From NCBI RefSeq assembly GCF_003149045.1, contig NZ_QGDU01000004.1, positions 1-64,000 of the forward strand: a stretch of DNA of 64,000 nucleotides. The letters are read 5' to 3'. Below are positions 44,274-52,298 of this stretch, piece after piece. The notes beneath the pieces were generated by a model that did not search any database, was not told the origin of the DNA, and saw only the letters and a program-made list of their open reading frames with translations. Origin of the DNA: Fibrobacter sp. UWR4 (GTDB lineage: Bacteria; Fibrobacterota; Fibrobacteria; Fibrobacterales; Fibrobacteraceae). How positions within the stretch are numbered: position 1 is the first letter of the stretch; each line of letters starts with the position of its first letter. Both the position numbers and the translations under genes were made by a program.

Positions 44274-44882
44274 ATGCGTAAACTTTTCTGTCTTCTCGCT
44301 CTGGGTATGAGTCTTTGCCTGATTGCTTGCGGTGGCGGCAATAGCAAGAAGGTGACCCGTCTGGACGCAGGTTCTACTACTGACCTTTCCGGTAAGTGGA
44401 ATGATACCGACTCCCGTCTCGTTGCCGAAGAAATGATTCCCAGCTGCTTGAACAGCGGCAAGATTTCCAAGGCTATTGCCGAAATGGGCCGTACTCCCAC
44501 TGTCGTTATTGGCAAGGTGAAGAACAAGAGCCACGAACATATCAGCGTCGAAACCTTCATCAAGGATATGGAACGCGTCCTCATCAATTCTGGCGAAGTG
44601 GACTTCGTTGCCGGTGCAACCGAACGTCAGGCTCTCCGTGATGAAGTGATGGATCAGCGTGGCAACGCTACCGAAGAAACCGCTAAGGAACTTGGCATGG
44701 AAACTGGCGCAGACTGGATGCTCACTGGCTCCATCAACACCATCGTCGACCAGGAAGGTGGCCAGGCTGTAATCTTCTACCAGGTTGACCTGGAACTCAC
44801 CGATCTCCAGAGCCACAAGAAGCTGTGGATTGGCGACAAGAAGATCAAGAAGTTCATCTCCAGAGATGCTGCAAAGCTTTAA
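44274..44882 (+). CDS. LpoB-like penicillin-binding-protein activator lipoprotein
   Basis: A 202-residue lipoprotein (lipobox LIAC, Cys19; AAAGGAG ribosome-binding site). The mature sequence matches the LpoB family: DLSGKWNDTDSRLVAEEM, PTVVIGKVKNKSHEHIS, TFIKDMERVLINSGEVDFV, REALGADWMLTGSIN-like (ETGADWMLTGSINTIV) and VDLELTDLQSHKKLWIGDKKIKK. LpoB activates the transpeptidase of PBP1b in E. coli from the outer membrane; the partner here is not visible in the window. Many genomes keep several such paralogues with other roles. Confidence 0.85.
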   Translation: MRKLFCLLALGMSLCLIACGGGNSKKVTRLDAGSTTDLSGKWNDTDSRLVAEEMIPSCLNSGKISKAIAEMGRTPTVVIGKVKNKSHEHISVETFIKDMERVLINSGEVDFVAGATERQALRDEVMDQRGNATEETAKELGMETGADWMLTGSINTIVDQEGGQAVIFYQVDLELTDLQSHKKLWIGDKKIKKFISRDAAKL

Positions 44883-44897
44883 TCGGTTTTCTTGGAG

Positions 44898-44925
44898 TCA
44901 TTCTGAGCGTAAGCGAAGAATCTAG
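44898..44925 (+). repeat. TCATTCTGAGC...GAAGAATCTAG repeat
   Basis: A 28-nt copy (TCATTCTGAGCGTAAGCGAAG then AATCTAG) downstream of the LpoB-like gene. The arms ATTCT / AGAAT can pair. Other copies are at 50824, 62844 and 63762. Confidence 0.7.
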
Positions 44926-44935
44926 GTTCTTAATG

Positions 44936-44967
44936 AAAGGCGCGGCTTCGGCTGTCGCCTTTTTTTG
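44936..44967 (+). terminator. intrinsic terminator
   Basis: AAAGGCG ... CGCCTTT stem with a GC-rich loop, then T7. It separates the LpoB-like gene (and repeat) from the tetrapyrrole cluster. Confidence 0.75.
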
Positions 44968-44984
44968 TTGCTGTTTATAATTTC

Positions 44985-44992
44985 TACATTTG
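44985..44992 (+). promoter_or_regulatory. TAnnTTTG promoter motif of the heme cluster
   Basis: TACATTTG, exact consensus, 31 nt before the ahbC start and right after the terminator. No clear minus-33 element. Confidence 0.5.
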
Positions 44993-45023
44993 ATACCGTA
45001 GAAATTAAACCGCGAGTGATTTA

Positions 45024-46196
45024 ATGATCAGTATTACCAAGCTTTTGATGGATGCTCCTAACTATGGAGACCAACTTCGTTACACCCCCAAGGCTCACGA
45101 ATCCAAGAACGGTGTTTCTGAAGGCCGTGGCCCGGTAGTGGTATGGAATTGCACCAAGACCTGTAACTTGAAGTGTGTTCACTGCTATGCACGTTCTGAA
45201 GCTATCAAGTATCAGAACGAACTTACCCACGAAGAAGGCTTGGCTCTCATTGATCAGCTTGCGGAATTTAACGTTCCCGTGATTCTGTTTAGCGGTGGCG
45301 AACCGCTGCTCCGTCCGGATTTCTTTGAATTGGCCAATTATGCTGCCAGTAAGGGAATTCGCCCCACCATTTCTACCAATGGCACCTGCATTACTCCGGA
45401 TGTGGCTCAGAAACTGAAGGATATGGGCGTTGGCTATGTAGGCATTAGCCTGGATGGGAACGAGTCTACTCACGACAAGTTCCGCGGTAAGGAAGGTGCC
45501 TACCAGTTGGCTATTCGCGGTATTCGTAACTGCGTGGCAACTGGACAGAAGGTTGGCCTCCGCTTTACCATCACCAAGGACAATTTCCGCGATCTGAATT
45601 CCATTTTCGACCTGATTGAAGCTGAAAATATCGATCGCGCCTGCTTCTACCATCTGGTCTATAGTGGCCGAGGCAGTGGCATTGTGGATCATGACCTGAC
45701 TCATGAAGAAAGCCGTGAAGTAATGGACCTGATTATTGATCGCGTTCTTGATTTCAAGAAGCGTGGCCTGAACAAGGAAATCCTGACGGTGGATAATCAC
45801 GCTGATGCAGTGTACCTCTATCAGCGCATGAAACGAGAAGATCCGGAACGCGCCAAGAAGATTCTTGAACTGATTCAGTGTAATGGCGGTAACCGCAGCG
45901 GCATGGCTTTTGGTAACATTGATAGCATTGGCAATGTCCATCCGGACCAGTTTACTCAGTACATTACCCTGGGTAACGTTCGTGAACGCAAGTTCGGCGA
46001 TATCTGGACGGATGAATCCAATCCCATTATGGCTGGCCTCAAGAACCGCAAGCCCCTCCTGAAGGGACGTTGCCCCAAGTGCGCCTTCCTGAATCTCTGC
46101 AATGGTAACTTCCGTACCCGTGCAGAAGCTGTTACGGGCGACTTCTGGGAAATGGATCCGGCCTGCTACTTGACTGACGACGAAGTGGTGATTTAG
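45024..46196 (+). CDS. ahbC: 12,18-didecarboxysiroheme deacetylase (AhbC)
   Basis: Radical SAM enzyme that removes the two acetate chains of didecarboxysiroheme to give Fe-coproporphyrin III in the siroheme-dependent heme route. 390 residues. Sequence start MISITKLLMDAPNYGDQLRY is AhbC-like. The cluster motif is VVVWNCTKTCNLKCVHCYARS (CxxxCxxC) and the C terminus has a SPASM-like second-cluster region (GRCPKCAFLNLCNGNFRTRA, plus MDPACYL). The homologue NirJ (heme d1) is similar, but no nirS, nirF or nirN accompanies it, and fused siroheme decarboxylase follows 8 nt downstream. AhbC is therefore preferred; AhbD would lack this N terminus. Confidence 0.82.
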   Translation: MISITKLLMDAPNYGDQLRYTPKAHESKNGVSEGRGPVVVWNCTKTCNLKCVHCYARSEAIKYQNELTHEEGLALIDQLAEFNVPVILFSGGEPLLRPDFFELANYAASKGIRPTISTNGTCITPDVAQKLKDMGVGYVGISLDGNESTHDKFRGKEGAYQLAIRGIRNCVATGQKVGLRFTITKDNFRDLNSIFDLIEAENIDRACFYHLVYSGRGSGIVDHDLTHEESREVMDLIIDRVLDFKKRGLNKEILTVDNHADAVYLYQRMKREDPERAKKILELIQCNGGNRSGMAFGNIDSIGNVHPDQFTQYITLGNVRERKFGDIWTDESNPIMAGLKNRKPLLKGRCPKCAFLNLCNGNFRTRAEAVTGDFWEMDPACYLTDDEVVI

Positions 46197-46204
46197 ACGA
46201 GAGA

Positions 46205-47239
46205 ATGTCGGATTTAGAACAACGTATTCTTGATGTTATCCAAGATGGCTTTCCTGTCGTGGAGCGCCCTTATGCTGCTATTGCGGATTTGCTGAATAGG
46301 AGTGCTGCAAGTCTTGCTGATGGATGTCGGCATTTGCGGTGTTGTTCTGAACAGCAGGTTTTTGATGTTGTCGAATCCTTGCGTTCCTCGGGCGTAATCC
46401 GTCGCATTGGGGGCGTGTACGACACGAAGCGTCTTGGTCTGGTCAGTCGCCTGTGTGCAGGAAAAGTTCCCGAAAATCGGCTGGACCAGTTTGCCGCTAC
46501 TGTCATGGAAATTTCCGCTATTACCCACAATTACATTCGCTCTCACGAATACAATGTGTGGTTTACCGTGATTGCGGAAAATGAAACGGCGCTCCAGACC
46601 ATTATTGAAAATCTCTGCGGGTTGACTGCTTTGCATGACGTCCATTCCATGCCTGCCAGGAAAATGTTCAAGATCAATACCGTGATGACTCGGCAGTCCT
46701 GTTCGCAGAAATCTTCAGGAACAAACCCTATGGGTCATGCTGGGGAAACTCAACATCAGCTGCTGACGCATGAAGACAAAATCCGAATTCGTTTGCTGAG
46801 CGGCGATATTCCTCATACTCTGACTCCGTTTAAGGATGTGTTCCAGAACGCGAGATTGTGCGAATCAATGTGCTTTGTTGATTTCTTGGATTGTGCTCGT
46901 AGGGATATTTCTGAAAAACGCATGCGTCGTTTTGGCGCTGTCCTGCGTCATCAGCAGGCGGGCTTCCCTTACAATGCCATGGTCTGCTTTGATGTAGGGG
47001 AAAATGCCTCCGAGGCTGGTGCAAAATTGGCGGCCAACCCTCATGTGTCTCACTGCTACGAACGTCCACCTTTTGAAGGATTTCCCTACAATGTTTACGG
47101 GATGTTCCATGCCCAAAGTGAAGATGAATTGTCCAGATTCGTCCAGGAGGCCGCAGAAACGCTTGGAAACCCGAAGTACGCGGTTCTTCATTCCCTGAAG
47201 GAATTAAAGAAAACGAGCTACAAGTATTTTGCGGAATAG
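46205..47239 (+). CDS. ahbAB: fused siroheme decarboxylase (AhbA-AhbB)
   Basis: Decarboxylates siroheme to 12,18-didecarboxysiroheme. Two AsnC/Lrp-like halves lie on one 344-residue chain. The first half (1-~165) has the wing SSGVIRRIGGVYDTKRLGL and the active-site-like HNYIRSHEYNVWFTVIAENE; the second (~190-344) has MRRFGAVLRHQQAGFPYNAM and the motif HCYERPPFEGFPYNVYGMFHA, ending in SLKELKKTSYKYF. In most organisms AhbA and AhbB are separate subunits. The first half also carries an extra, cysteine-containing insertion (GCRHLRCC, residues ~41-48) in the HTH region. Between the halves is a serine-rich linker (SCSQKSSGTNPMG). Heme d1-type NirDL fusions are the alternative reading. Confidence 0.8.
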   Translation: MSDLEQRILDVIQDGFPVVERPYAAIADLLNRSAASLADGCRHLRCCSEQQVFDVVESLRSSGVIRRIGGVYDTKRLGLVSRLCAGKVPENRLDQFAATVMEISAITHNYIRSHEYNVWFTVIAENETALQTIIENLCGLTALHDVHSMPARKMFKINTVMTRQSCSQKSSGTNPMGHAGETQHQLLTHEDKIRIRLLSGDIPHTLTPFKDVFQNARLCESMCFVDFLDCARRDISEKRMRRFGAVLRHQQAGFPYNAMVCFDVGENASEAGAKLAANPHVSHCYERPPFEGFPYNVYGMFHAQSEDELSRFVQEAAETLGNPKYAVLHSLKELKKTSYKYFAE

Positions 47240-47325
47240 GCAAAGACGAATTCTCCGGTAGTATTTTCCCGAAGGCTGGCATTAAAAATAGAGAATACAA
47301 GTAAAATACCTTAAGGCTATTTTTC

Positions 47326-47333
47326 TACATTTG
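47326..47333 (+). promoter_or_regulatory. TAnnTTTG motif 4 nt before hemA
   Basis: TACATTTG, then GGCC, then ATG at 47338; exact consensus. In the 98-nt gap between ahbAB and hemA, so the hemA-hemB part may be a separate, leaderless transcription unit. Confidence 0.55.
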
Positions 47334-47337
47334 GGCC

Positions 47338-48630
47338 ATGCGTAAGATTTACATGGCAGGAATGAATCATAAGGTGGCGGAAATTGCCGTCCGAGAGAAG
47401 TTTTACATTCCCATGGATGTGAAAACCGAAGCTCTCAAGAATAATCCTTTTGATGAACTTTTGATTCTTGCCACTTGTAACCGCACGGAAGTTTATGTGG
47501 CCTCTGATCGAACTCTGGAACAGGATGAACTGGTCCGCTATGTTTGCGATCTTGCTCATCAGAAGTACGAGGATTTCGTCCAGTTCTTTTATTGTTCTGA
47601 AGGGGATGCGGTTGTCCGGCATGTGATGAATGTCTGTGCTGGCCTTGACTCAGTGGCGGTGGGCGAGGATCAGATCCTTCACCAGATTGGCCGCGCTTAC
47701 GAAACTGCTCATCAGCATGGCACAACGGGAAATAGCCTGAATAAGCTTTTCCAGAGTGCAATCCATACTACAAAACGGATCAAGACGGAAACCAACTTGA
47801 GTAAACTCAGTTGCAACATTCCGTTCCTGGCCATGAAACAGGTTCAGAAGACTTTTGACGACCTGGAAAATCGTTCCGTGTACATTGTTGGCCTAGGGGA
47901 AATGGGTTCCCTGATGCTCAAGTACGTTCAGGAAAATACCACCAAAATTTTTGCCAGCAGCAGGACGTTCGCCAATGCAGAAAAGTTTGGGGATGTGCTG
48001 ACTCCAGTTCCTTTTGAAAATCGCTACAGTGTGATGGGTAAGGCGGATGTAATGATTCTTTGCAGTGCCTGCCAGGAACCTATTGTCACGAAAAGTGAAT
48101 ACAAAAAGAATGTCATGCCGACTCAGGTCGGCATCGGCTGTTCCAATAAGCAATTGGAAAGGAATCGACTTGTCATAGATTTAGGCAGTCCGCGAAATGC
48201 GGAAGCGTCTATTGGTGAATTGCCGGGCGTCCAGTACGTTTGCGTGGATGACCTGGAAAAGATAGTTTCTGAAAATCGTCGACTTCGCATGATTGAACTG
48301 GAAGCCGCCCAGAGGATCCTCCAGGAAGGTATTGAAGAATTCCTGCAATGGTATCGCATGGATGACGTGGCCAAGCAAATCAATATCCATGCAAGTCAGA
48401 TGGTTTCTACTGCCGAAGAGGAGTGTGAAAAACTTCTCCGCTCCATGCCTGATTTGTCTGCCGAAGATTCTGAACGCATCAGGATGATGTATGTCCGTTT
48501 TGCAAAGAAGATGGCCAACGATTATTTGTACAAGGTGAAAGCTGAAAACTCCGCTGAAGATGTAAAAATTTTCCTGGATTGTCTTGATAAAGTCATGCTG
48601 ACGAAAACCGGCATGACGGGGGTAAAATGA
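47338..48630 (+). CDS. hemA: glutamyl-tRNA reductase
   Basis: First committed step of tetrapyrrole synthesis by the C5 route: reduces Glu-tRNA to glutamate-1-semialdehyde with NADPH. 430 residues. Visible: start MRKIYMAGMNHKVAEIAVRE, catalytic-cysteine motif LLILATCNRTEVYV, GEDQILHQIGRAYETAHQ, NAD-binding VYIVGLGEMGSLMLKY and LVIDLGSPRNAEASI. No ribosome-binding site before the ATG; a TACATTTG motif sits 4 nt upstream. Its stop overlaps hemC (ATGA). The partner hemL is not in the window. Confidence 0.95.
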   Translation: MRKIYMAGMNHKVAEIAVREKFYIPMDVKTEALKNNPFDELLILATCNRTEVYVASDRTLEQDELVRYVCDLAHQKYEDFVQFFYCSEGDAVVRHVMNVCAGLDSVAVGEDQILHQIGRAYETAHQHGTTGNSLNKLFQSAIHTTKRIKTETNLSKLSCNIPFLAMKQVQKTFDDLENRSVYIVGLGEMGSLMLKYVQENTTKIFASSRTFANAEKFGDVLTPVPFENRYSVMGKADVMILCSACQEPIVTKSEYKKNVMPTQVGIGCSNKQLERNRLVIDLGSPRNAEASIGELPGVQYVCVDDLEKIVSENRRLRMIELEAAQRILQEGIEEFLQWYRMDDVAKQINIHASQMVSTAEEECEKLLRSMPDLSAEDSERIRMMYVRFAKKMANDYLYKVKAENSAEDVKIFLDCLDKVMLTKTGMTGVK

Positions 48631-49592
48631 AATTAAGAATCGCAACCCGAAAGAGTGCGCTTGCTCTGGCTCAGACAACCATGGCTGCAGACGAAATCGT
48701 TGCGGCTAACGCAGGACTGGCTTACGAACTGGTATCCATGACTACCGAAGGGGACCGCCGTCTGGACAAGTCCCTCGCTAGCTTTGGTGGTAAGGGTGTT
48801 TTCATTAAGGAACTGGAAGTCGCTCTTCTTGAGGGCCGTGCCGACATTGCAATTCATAGCCTCAAGGACATGCCTGCAGAGGTGCTGCCGGAATTCAAGC
48901 TGGCTGCAGTTCTTAAACGAGAAGACCCGCGAGATGCTTTCCTTGCCCGCGGCGGTGCTGCAGGCGTGAAGTTCATGAATCTGCCTGCAGGTGCAAAAGT
49001 AGGTACAGGAAGTGTCCGTCGCGTAGTACAGCTGAAGGCCTTGCGTCCGGATCTGGAATACGTGCCTATCCGCGGAAATATTCAGACCCGTATTTCCAAG
49101 CTTTCTGAATTGGATGGCGTTGTTCTTGCTGCCGCAGGCCTTAAACGTATGGGCCTTGAAGATCAGGTAACGGAATATTTTGATACGGACAAGATGCTTC
49201 CTGCAAGTGGGCAGGGAATTCTTGCCATCGAGACCCTTGCAGACCATGCAGAAAACTTGCAAGGTCATGCCGACGAATGTCTGCATCAGCTGTCCTATCC
49301 CGAAATTCAGGCAATCCTCTCCCGTGTTAACCACATGGAAACCTTTTGCATTGCCGTTGCGGAAATGGCTTTCCTGAAGGCTCTTGATGCAGGCTGTCAG
49401 TTCCCAGTGGCAAGTTTTGCCGAGTATGGTCACGGAACCTTGAAAATTCGCGGCATCTATTGGGATGAATCTAGCAAACGTCTTCTTCGGGCGGAAGATT
49501 CCGCTCCTTTGGATATTGGTGCTGAATCCGCTTTGCTTTGTGCAAAATCACTAGGCGTGAGTCTTGCTGGGAAAATTAGGAATCAACTTTAA
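48627..49592 (+). CDS. hemC: hydroxymethylbilane synthase
   Basis: Porphobilinogen deaminase polymerising four PBG into hydroxymethylbilane. 321 residues. Visible: LRIATRKSALALAQTTMAAD, GGKGVFIKELEVALLEGRADIAIHSLKDMP, REDPRDAFL, GTGSVRRVVQLKALRPDLEYVPIRGN, and the dipyrromethane cofactor cysteine in DAGCQFPVAS (Cys257). The ATG overlaps the hemA stop by 4 nt. Next gene starts 65 nt downstream. Confidence 0.96.
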   Translation: MKLRIATRKSALALAQTTMAADEIVAANAGLAYELVSMTTEGDRRLDKSLASFGGKGVFIKELEVALLEGRADIAIHSLKDMPAEVLPEFKLAAVLKREDPRDAFLARGGAAGVKFMNLPAGAKVGTGSVRRVVQLKALRPDLEYVPIRGNIQTRISKLSELDGVVLAAAGLKRMGLEDQVTEYFDTDKMLPASGQGILAIETLADHAENLQGHADECLHQLSYPEIQAILSRVNHMETFCIAVAEMAFLKALDAGCQFPVASFAEYGHGTLKIRGIYWDESSKRLLRAEDSAPLDIGAESALLCAKSLGVSLAGKIRNQL

Positions 49593-49657
49593 AAAAGAAG
49601 ACTTCTACATTGGGATTTGAAATTTCCACAGATATTCCATTTATTTCTAAATTTGGA

Positions 49658-51313
49658 ATGATGAATGGAAAAGTTTATTTGATTGGTGCGGGTCCTGGTG
49701 ATCCGGGATTGTTCACCCTGAAAGGGAAGTCTATTTTGGAGGCGGCCGATGTGGTCGTCTATGATCGACTTGTTTCCCCCTCGATTCTGGCTTTTTGCAA
49801 TGAAAAGGCTAAAATGGTGGATGTGGGCAAGATGCCTACACATCATAAGGTGAAACAGTCCGAAATCAATAAACTGCTGGTGAAGTTCGCCCAGGAAATG
49901 CCTGGGGCAACCATTGCTCGCCTAAAGGGCGGAGATCCCTTTGTTTTTGGAAGAGGCGGTGAAGAAGGCCTTGAACTGGTCGAGGCTGGAATTGAATTTG
50001 AAGTGGTTCCTGGCATTACATCAGCCATTTCCGTTCCTGCCTATGCAGGTATTCCTGTAAGCCATCGTGGAATTGCAACGAGCTTTCATATTATCACAGG
50101 CCATGAACGAGAAGATGGTGAGGCCGGTGGCCTTGATTTTGACGCGCTAGCCAAGTGCCCGGGTACTTTGATTTTCCTTATGGGCATTTCCAATATGGAA
50201 ACGATTTCCCGACGCTTGATCGAATGCGGTAAGGATCCTAAGACACCTTTGGCTTTTATTGAAAAGGGAACCACTCCTTATCAGCGTACAGTGACCTGCA
50301 CTTTGGAAACGGCAGGGGAGACTATTGTCCGTGAAAATGTGACCGCTCCTGCTATTACCATTATGGGCGGTGTGGTGGAACTGGGTAATACACTTGCCTG
50401 GCGAAAGAAAATGCCGCTCTCCGGTAAGCGTCTTGTGGTGACCCGCGCTGCAAAACAGTCTAGCGGAATCACTGCTCGATTGACCGCTCTCGGTGCCGAA
50501 GTCATTGAAACACCTATGATCGAGACTCGTGGGGTTGAACCTCGCGTTGGTTCTTTGGACGGGAATGTTGCAGATTTTGCGGACCTTGCAAACTTTGATG
50601 TCCTCGCATTCACAAGTACGAATGGCGTAGAAAGTTTCTTCGAATCTTTGTTCAAGGCGGGCTTGGATATTCGTGTCCTTGCGGGTAAGAAAATTGCTTC
50701 TGTGGGTAAGATCACCGAAAAGAAACTGCAGGAACGAGGCATCCGTTGCGATTATGTTCCTGAGGATCATACGGGCGAAGGGCTGGGCAAACTGCTTGCT
50801 TCGATGTGTGCTTCCGTCCCGTGTCATTCTGAGCTATACGAAACTAAGAACTTTAGTTCTCAAGTTGAGTTATGCCCTTTGGGTAGAAGCACGAAGTGCG
50901 AAGTCGAAGAATCTAGCATTGACGAGTCCCGCATTCTCCTGTTGCAGGGCAACCTGGCAGACGACACTCTGACGACTCTTCTCCCGAAGGCTATCCGCTG
51001 GGTGGTTTATGAAACCCTTCCGGTAACTGAAATGCCTGACTGGAAACGTGAAGCGGTCGCTACTGCAGACGCTGTGGTATTTGCAAGCTCCAGCGCCGTG
51101 GAGAATTTTGTGAAGTTGCTACCTCAAAGCACCGAAGGTGTGATCTCAATCCCCAGCGCGCAAAGCCCTCGCTTAGCGTTCTCCATCGGTCGCATGACTA
51201 CCGCCACAGCAAAGAAGTATGGCTTTGAAGTGGTTGAAAGCGAAGAAACCACCATGGATTCCTTGGTGAAGAAAGTTGTAGAATATGAAAGTTGTCCTGA
51301 TCATCGCGCATAA
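49658..51313 (+). CDS. cobA-hemD: fused uroporphyrinogen-III methyltransferase / synthase (CobA-HemD)
   Basis: Bifunctional 551-residue enzyme. Residues 1-~245 are SUMT/CobA (GKVYLIGAGPGDPGLFTLKG, VVYDRLVS, RLKGGDPFVFGRGGEE, VVPGITSAISVPAYAGIP), which make precorrin-2. Residues ~255-551 are HemD (VTRAAKQSSGITARLTALGAEVI; TSTNGVESFFESL; VFASSSAVENFVKLLP). Within HemD a 31-codon in-frame segment (50824-50916) is made of an interspersed repeat. ATG at 49658 (or 49661) suits CobA, in preference to TTG at 49610 upstream; TAAATTTG is 2 nt before it. Its end overlaps the next gene by 29 nt. Fused CobA-HemD is known from other anaerobes. Confidence 0.93.
   Translation: MMNGKVYLIGAGPGDPGLFTLKGKSILEAADVVVYDRLVSPSILAFCNEKAKMVDVGKMPTHHKVKQSEINKLLVKFAQEMPGATIARLKGGDPFVFGRGGEEGLELVEAGIEFEVVPGITSAISVPAYAGIPVSHRGIATSFHIITGHEREDGEAGGLDFDALAKCPGTLIFLMGISNMETISRRLIECGKDPKTPLAFIEKGTTPYQRTVTCTLETAGETIVRENVTAPAITIMGGVVELGNTLAWRKKMPLSGKRLVVTRAAKQSSGITARLTALGAEVIETPMIETRGVEPRVGSLDGNVADFADLANFDVLAFTSTNGVESFFESLFKAGLDIRVLAGKKIASVGKITEKKLQERGIRCDYVPEDHTGEGLGKLLASMCASVPCHSELYETKNFSSQVELCPLGRSTKCEVEESSIDESRILLLQGNLADDTLTTLLPKAIRWVVYETLPVTEMPDWKREAVATADAVVFASSSAVENFVKLLPQSTEGVISIPSAQSPRLAFSIGRMTTATAKKYGFEVVESEETTMDSLVKKVVEYESCPDHRA
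50824..50916 (+). repeat. TCATTCTGAGC repeat inserted in-frame in hemD
   Basis: A 93-nt (31-codon) copy starting TCATTCTGAGCT and ending GAAGTCGAAGAATCTAG. It has inner inverted repeats AGAAC / GTTCT and a GCACGAAGTGC palindrome. It is longer than the 28-nt copies, and encodes a serine/cysteine/glutamate-rich insert between two conserved parts of HemD. Confidence 0.7.
51121..51150 (+). repeat. CCTCAAAGC 30-mer repeat, copy A
   Basis: ACCTCAAAGCACCGAAGGTG then TGATCTCAAT. Core CACCGAAGGTG is palindromic. Lies inside the hemD part of the fused gene; two more copies are at 52231-52290. Confidence 0.55.
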
Positions 51314-52277
51314 CTGCATCCGTCCGGGCGCTTACCGCGGTTTCGAAACCGTATTGGATCGTCTCCGTCACGATATGCCTGATGCTCGCATCGCAAGCAC
51401 CAGCCTTGTGGATTTGGACAACGACCTTCGTGCCCTTTTGCGTGAGGATGTGGAGTCGGTGACGCTGTTGCCCTACTTGCTATTGAATGGACAACATTCC
51501 AAAGGGGATATTCCCGCAATTGTTGCTAACGCCCAGAAGGATTTCCCTCAAATTCCAATGACGCTTTTGCCGCCTCTTGGTGAATGGGATGGCTTTGCGG
51601 ATATGGTTGTGAAGCAGGTCTGTAAGGTGAATGAATCTCCTTTCTCCTCAAAGGCCCGAAGCTCCGACCTCAAGCCACAAAGCGTCACGAAATCATCCCT
51701 CTTCGCCATCGAAGTGAATCTGGAAGGCAAGAATGTTCTTGTGGTTGGTGGGGGCCGTATTGCCCTTCGTAAGGTGAAGACTTTGATTCCTGCAGGAGCC
51801 CGCATTACTGTTGTTGCGCCTCAGTTTGATCCTGAGTTTCACATCCTTGCGTCGGAACTTTCCGATCCCGATAAAATCGTCAATCATCAATTGGCGATCG
51901 TCAATTTGGTCGAGCGTCCCTACGAATCTTTGGACCTTCGTGGAGTTTCCATGGTGTTTATCTGTACGGACCAGCCTGTGGTAAATGCTCAGGTCAGCAA
52001 CGATGCCCGTGCCCGACGCATTATGGTGAATAATGCCTGCGATTATCTGGACGGTGATTTTATTGTTCCCGCAAGAATGGACTTCGGTGAAAATATTACC
52101 GTCACCGTTTCTACCCGTGGCCGCGCCCCCAGTCTTGCAAAGAAATTAAAACAGAAAATCCAAACGGATTGGGCTGAAGACCTAGTTCTACTAGAAAAGT
52201 CTTTTACAAGTCAAGTTGATGATAATCAGCAACCTCAAAGCGGCAACGCCGCGTCCTCACCCCTCAAAGCGCCGTAG
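51285..52277 (+). CDS. sirB-met8: fused sirohydrochlorin chelatase (CbiX/SirB-like) and precorrin-2 dehydrogenase
   Basis: A 330-residue fusion. Residues 1-~115 resemble CbiX/SirB-type chelatases (VVLIIAHNCIRPGAYRGFET; VTLLPYLLLNGQHSKGDIPA, with the expected histidines). Residues ~140-320 are the CysG-N/Met8-like dehydrogenase (NVLVVGGGRIALRKVKTLI; VFICTDQPVVNAQVSNDARA; VNNACDYLDGDFIVPARMDF). Together they would oxidise precorrin-2 and insert iron to give siroheme on one chain. Start at 51285 overlaps the previous stop by 29 nt. The junction (~116-138) is a Ser/Lys/Arg-rich linker. The last residues (QSGNAASSPLKAP) are encoded by repeat elements. Confidence 0.85.
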   Translation: MKVVLIIAHNCIRPGAYRGFETVLDRLRHDMPDARIASTSLVDLDNDLRALLREDVESVTLLPYLLLNGQHSKGDIPAIVANAQKDFPQIPMTLLPPLGEWDGFADMVVKQVCKVNESPFSSKARSSDLKPQSVTKSSLFAIEVNLEGKNVLVVGGGRIALRKVKTLIPAGARITVVAPQFDPEFHILASELSDPDKIVNHQLAIVNLVERPYESLDLRGVSMVFICTDQPVVNAQVSNDARARRIMVNNACDYLDGDFIVPARMDFGENITVTVSTRGRAPSLAKKLKQKIQTDWAEDLVLLEKSFTSQVDDNQQPQSGNAASSPLKAP

Positions 52278-52290
52278 GTGCGCCCTCAAA
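52231..52290 (+). repeat. CCTCAAAGC 30-mer repeats, copies B and C in tandem
   Basis: Two tandem 30-nt units (52231-52260 and 52261-52290), both beginning with CCTCAAAGC and ending around CCTCA, with palindromic cores GCGGCAACGCCGC and GCGCCGTAGGTGCGC. The stop codon of the fused chelatase gene lies in the second unit. Confidence 0.65.
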
Positions 52291-52298
52291 CTTAAATT

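Noticed and set aside
45024-47239. ahbC/ahbAB as heme d1 (nirJ, nirDL) genes.
   Set aside because: No nirS, nirF, nirN or nirE-like gene accompanies them and the cluster runs into hemA-hemB; the AhbC-like N terminus supports Ahb. Not fully excluded.
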